This document shows positions 45,275 to 47,340 of a stretch of DNA of 47,340 bases, piece after piece. Position numbers and translations under genes: made by a program. Below the pieces are notes generated by a model. The model was not told the DNA's origin, ran no database searches, and was given only the letters and a program-made list of their open reading frames with translations. Every line of letters starts with the position of its first letter. The first letter of the stretch is position 1. This DNA is from Chitinophagaceae bacterium UBA7600 (GTDB lineage Bacteria > Bacteroidota > Bacteroidia > Chitinophagales > Chitinophagaceae), in the NCBI GenBank assembly GCA_002478885.1, contig DLKC01000051.1, positions 1 through 47,340 on the forward strand. Reading direction: 5' to 3'.

Positions 45275-45853
45275 ATGAGCGGCATGGCAACCACAAATAT
45301 GCAAATGGCGGCAGAACAAAAAAGAAACATCACGCAGGTTATTAACGACTACAGCAAACGGCTGAAAGGTTTTATCCGCAAACGGGTAACCAATGAGGCA
45401 GACGCTGAAGATATTTTGCAGGATGTATTCTACCAGTTGATCGGCAACACCCAACCGATAGAACAACTTACGGCATGGCTGTTTACGGTCACAAGAAACA
45501 AGATCACCGACCGTCAACGTAAACAGAAGCCCGAACTCATCGAAGATATCTACACAAATGCCGAGGGAGAAGACAGCATCAACTGGACAGAGTTTTTTCC
45601 CGACGCAAATGGAAACCCCGAATCGGAATACATCAGAGGCTTATTCTGGGAAGCCCTCAACAATGCATTGGACGAACTACCGGAAGAACAAAAACGCGTG
45701 TTCATACTTAACGAACTGGAAGGCGTCCCTTTTAAAGTGATTGCCGGTGAAACCGGGGAGACTATTAACACGCTCATCTCAAGAAAACGCTATGCAGTGC
45801 TGCACCTGAGAGAAAGGCTGCAATCGCTGCGCGATGAATTATTAAATTATTAA
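45275..45853 (+). CDS. ECF-type RNA polymerase sigma factor
   Basis: This 192-residue sigma-70 family factor has region 2 at about residues 20-85 (FIRKRVTNEADAEDILQDVFYQLI, then AWLFTVTRNKITDRQRK). Region 4 lies at about 125-185 (LDELPEEQKRVFILNELEGVPFKVIAGETGETINTL). An insertion of about 30 acidic residues separates the two. Alternative starts are Met4 and Met9. The next two small genes follow at 15 and 18 bp and look cotranscribed, so the first of them, a membrane protein, is a candidate regulator of this sigma factor. No classic zinc-containing anti-sigma gene is present. Confidence 0.88.
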   Translation: MSGMATTNMQMAAEQKRNITQVINDYSKRLKGFIRKRVTNEADAEDILQDVFYQLIGNTQPIEQLTAWLFTVTRNKITDRQRKQKPELIEDIYTNAEGEDSINWTEFFPDANGNPESEYIRGLFWEALNNALDELPEEQKRVFILNELEGVPFKVIAGETGETINTLISRKRYAVLHLRERLQSLRDELLNY

Positions 45854-45868
45854 ACTAAAAAATTTGTT

Positions 45869-46255
45869 ATGAAACGGAATTTTAATGCGGGCAAAATCGG
45901 GATGATGATAATATTCGGCTTTGCCGCCGTGGTGGTGCTTGGTTTTGTTATAATGGCACTGTGGAATAATATATTGGTGCCGGTATTGCACGTGACCCTG
46001 ATCAATTACTGGCAGGCATTGGGGCTCTTCTTACTGTCAAAGTTATTATTTGGGGGCATGGGTGGAGGTGGCTGGAAGCGTGGCCACCGCGGCGGTCCAG
46101 GCTGGGGCAGGCAGGAAATGAGCGAAAAGTGGCAATCGATGAGCCCCGAAGAAAGGGCGCAGTTAAAAGAACAATGGAAAAACCGCTGCAGGAATTGGAA
46201 AAGAAACCCGGATGAAGAAACTACCGGGCAAACAACCGCCACACCCAATCAATAA
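45869..46255 (+). CDS. Small two-helix membrane protein with Gly/Trp-rich linker
   Basis: I do not recognise a named family for this 128-residue protein. It has two hydrophobic segments (IGMMIIFGFAAVVVLGFVIM at about 10-30, and HVTLINYWQALGLFLLSKLL at about 42-62). A Gly/Trp/Arg-rich stretch follows (MGGGGWKRGHRGGPGWG), then a charged amphipathic region with MSPEERAQLKEQWKNRC that resembles the helices of periplasmic metal-sensor proteins. It lies 15 bp after the sigma factor gene and 18 bp before the next small gene. A membrane regulator of the sigma factor is a reasonable guess, not shown. Confidence 0.7.
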   Translation: MKRNFNAGKIGMMIIFGFAAVVVLGFVIMALWNNILVPVLHVTLINYWQALGLFLLSKLLFGGMGGGGWKRGHRGGPGWGRQEMSEKWQSMSPEERAQLKEQWKNRCRNWKRNPDEETTGQTTATPNQ

Positions 46256-46273
46256 ACATTAACAAGTGCGCTC

Positions 46274-46489
46274 ATGGATATCCTGGTGTTTAAGACCAAT
46301 ATAACCGACCGGAAAATTAAAAGAAAGATATTCCCGTTGTTAAGAACAATCGAAGGTATTGTTAAATGGACCGTCGACTTTGAGGACGGCGACAAGATAT
46401 TGAGAGTAGAAGCCCTGCATGTTAGGCCGTCAGCCATAGAAATGACGCTGCAACATGCAGGCTTTTTATGCCACGAACTCGAGGACTGA
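46274..46489 (+). CDS. Small HMA-like hypothetical protein without CxxC
   Basis: This 71-residue protein has the alternating strand/helix pattern of a ferredoxin-like fold, similar to heavy-metal-associated domains (MDILVFKTNI strand, KIKRKIFPLLRTI helix, VKWTVDFED strand, ILRVEAL strand, IEMTLQHAGF helix). The metal-binding CxxC is missing; only one Cys is present near the C-terminus. It is the last gene of the sigma factor unit. The function is unknown. The similarity is a visual judgement and needs a profile search. Confidence 0.65.
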   Translation: MDILVFKTNITDRKIKRKIFPLLRTIEGIVKWTVDFEDGDKILRVEALHVRPSAIEMTLQHAGFLCHELED

Positions 46490-46593
46490 ATGCCTTAACC
46501 CCCTCCCCCTTAACCATTTTTGTAGCTGGAAAAGCCATGACACGATTAAAACTTTAAGTTTTAATAAAGCGGTTTCCATAAGTCAAATTTCCC

Positions 46594-46601
46594 TACCTTT
46601 G
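46594..46601 (+). promoter_or_regulatory. Promoter (-7 box) of fusA
   Basis: TACCTTTG is a perfect TAnnTTTG match, with a TTT at 46573-46575 in the -33 region, 18 bp away. It would give fusA its own transcript with a leader of about 170 nt, which includes a B-type repeat. Confidence 0.65.
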
Positions 46602-46704
46602 CCGCTCGAAAAAATTCCACGTTTGCTTTTCTGTGATTTCAACAGGGAAAGCCAGCCGTAAAAACTTACCCCGGGTGCTTACTGCCGAACAGCGTTACAA
46701 AAGC

Positions 46705-46722
46705 ACAAGTGAGTGACACAAC
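46705..46722. repeat. Solo B-type repeat end upstream of fusA
   Basis: ACAAGTGAGTGACACAAC lies 53 bp before the fusA ATG, within its expected 5' untranslated region. Confidence 0.88.
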
Positions 46723-46775
46723 AGGCGCTGAACAGGGAATAACAAGCTTGTTAAAAACAAAACAAACATAGAGTC

Positions 46776-47340
46776 ATGGCCGACTTAAGATTACAACGAA
46801 ACTTTGGTATTGCCGCTCACATCGATGCTGGTAAAACCACAACTACTGAACGTATCCTGCGTTATACAGGTATGATCCATAGAATTGGCGAGGTGCATGA
46901 AGGTGCAGCCACAACTGACTGGATGGAGCAGGAAAAAGAAAGAGGTATTACCATTACCTCTGCAGCGGTAAGCTGCCAGTGGAATTTCCCTACAGATAAA
47001 GGGACTGCCACTGCCGATACCAAAAAATACTACTTTAATATCATTGATACTCCGGGTCACGTTGACTTTACAGTGGAAGTTGAACGTTCCATGCGTGTAC
47101 TGGATGGTTTGATCGCCCTGTTCTCTGCTGTTGACGGTGTTGAGCCGCAGTCAGAAACTGTATGGCGCCAGGCTAACCGTTATGGTGTACCACGTATCGG
47201 TTTTGTAAATAAAATGGACCGCAGTGGCGCCGACTTCCTGATGGTGGTTGCGCAGGTTAAAGAAATGCTGGGTGCAAAAGCAGTTCCCCTGCAGTTACCC
47301 ATCGGCGCTGAAGATAACTTCAAAGGCGTGGTTGACCTGA
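46776..47340 (+). CDS. fusA: Elongation factor G (5' part)
   Basis: This is the first 188 codons of translocation GTPase EF-G, cut by the window end. The G1 loop [16 protein letters not shown], the switch region [33 protein letters not shown] (G3) and [10 protein letters not shown] (G4) are all intact. The start [12 protein letters not shown] matches bacterial EF-G. It is on the same strand as rpsL-rpsG but 46 kb away, with its own promoter. The intact motifs argue for a functional main EF-G rather than a paralogue, but the rest is not visible. Confidence 0.97.
   Translation, partial: MADLRLQRNFGIAAHIDAGKTTTTERILRYTGMIHRIGEVHEGAATTDWMEQEKERGITITSAAVSCQWNFPTDKGTATADTKKYYFNIIDTPGHVDFTVEVERSMRVLDGLIALFSAVDGVEPQSETVWRQANRYGVPRIGFVNKMDRSGADFLMVVAQVKEMLGAKAVPLQLPIGAEDNFKGVVDL

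Noticed and set aside
1..47340. CRISPR arrays, insertion sequences, prophage or a defence island.
   Set aside because: No regularly spaced direct repeats, transposase, integrase or phage genes were seen; the repeats found are dispersed and inverted, not in array form.

Overview
The window looks like chromosomal DNA of a Bacteroidota bacterium, probably a member of the Chitinophagaceae. The signs are two proteins with type IX secretion sorting tails, a complete SUF operon with Bacteroidota-style gene content, an ExbB-ExbD-ExbD-TonB operon of the kind found in this phylum, TAnnTTTG promoter boxes, and few Shine-Dalgarno sequences. The taxonomic placement is inference. I see no transposase, phage, plasmid, CRISPR, rRNA or tRNA gene.

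Layout. The window opens with the end of rpsL and all of rpsG, closed by a strong intrinsic terminator, and ends with the first 188 codons of fusA, which has its own promoter. These genes are normally adjacent, so about 46 kb of other genes lies inside the str cluster. From 0.8 to 13.2 kb, on the minus strand, come an ATP-grasp/TANGO2/DinB operon, a YHS-DoxX pair, an outer-membrane protein with a UbiD-family decarboxylase, a secreted GH13 amylase-family enzyme, and a large glycosidase-like T9SS cargo protein. From 13.7 to 20.1 kb is the operon sufA-B-C-D-S-E-T. From 20.2 to 26.0 kb is a TetR-controlled tripartite drug efflux operon (TetR, TolC, HlyD, DHA2 MFS) followed by a two-domain universal stress protein broken by one in-frame amber codon. 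From 26.4 to 29.9 kb (+) a BBE-type flavoprotein overlaps a 7TM-DISM adenylate cyclase. Then come mnmE and exbB-exbD-exbD-tonB (-), and the threonine operon thrA-thrB-thrC (+) behind a threonine-rich leader ORF that looks like an attenuator. The right part holds an NHL-repeat T9SS protein, a second DinB protein, a 3-hydroxyacyl-CoA dehydrogenase with an SDR, and an ECF sigma factor with two small partner genes just ahead of fusA.

Most striking. (1) A family of about 18 short palindromic intergenic repeats occurs in two subtypes that differ by compensatory changes, often paired as inverted ends of 71-158 bp elements. They also sit inside the suf, thr and efflux operons. (2) A thrL-like leader peptide with eight Thr in 28 residues stands ahead of thrABC. 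(3) The str operon is split. (4) A matching pair of TetR-type operators flanks tetR.
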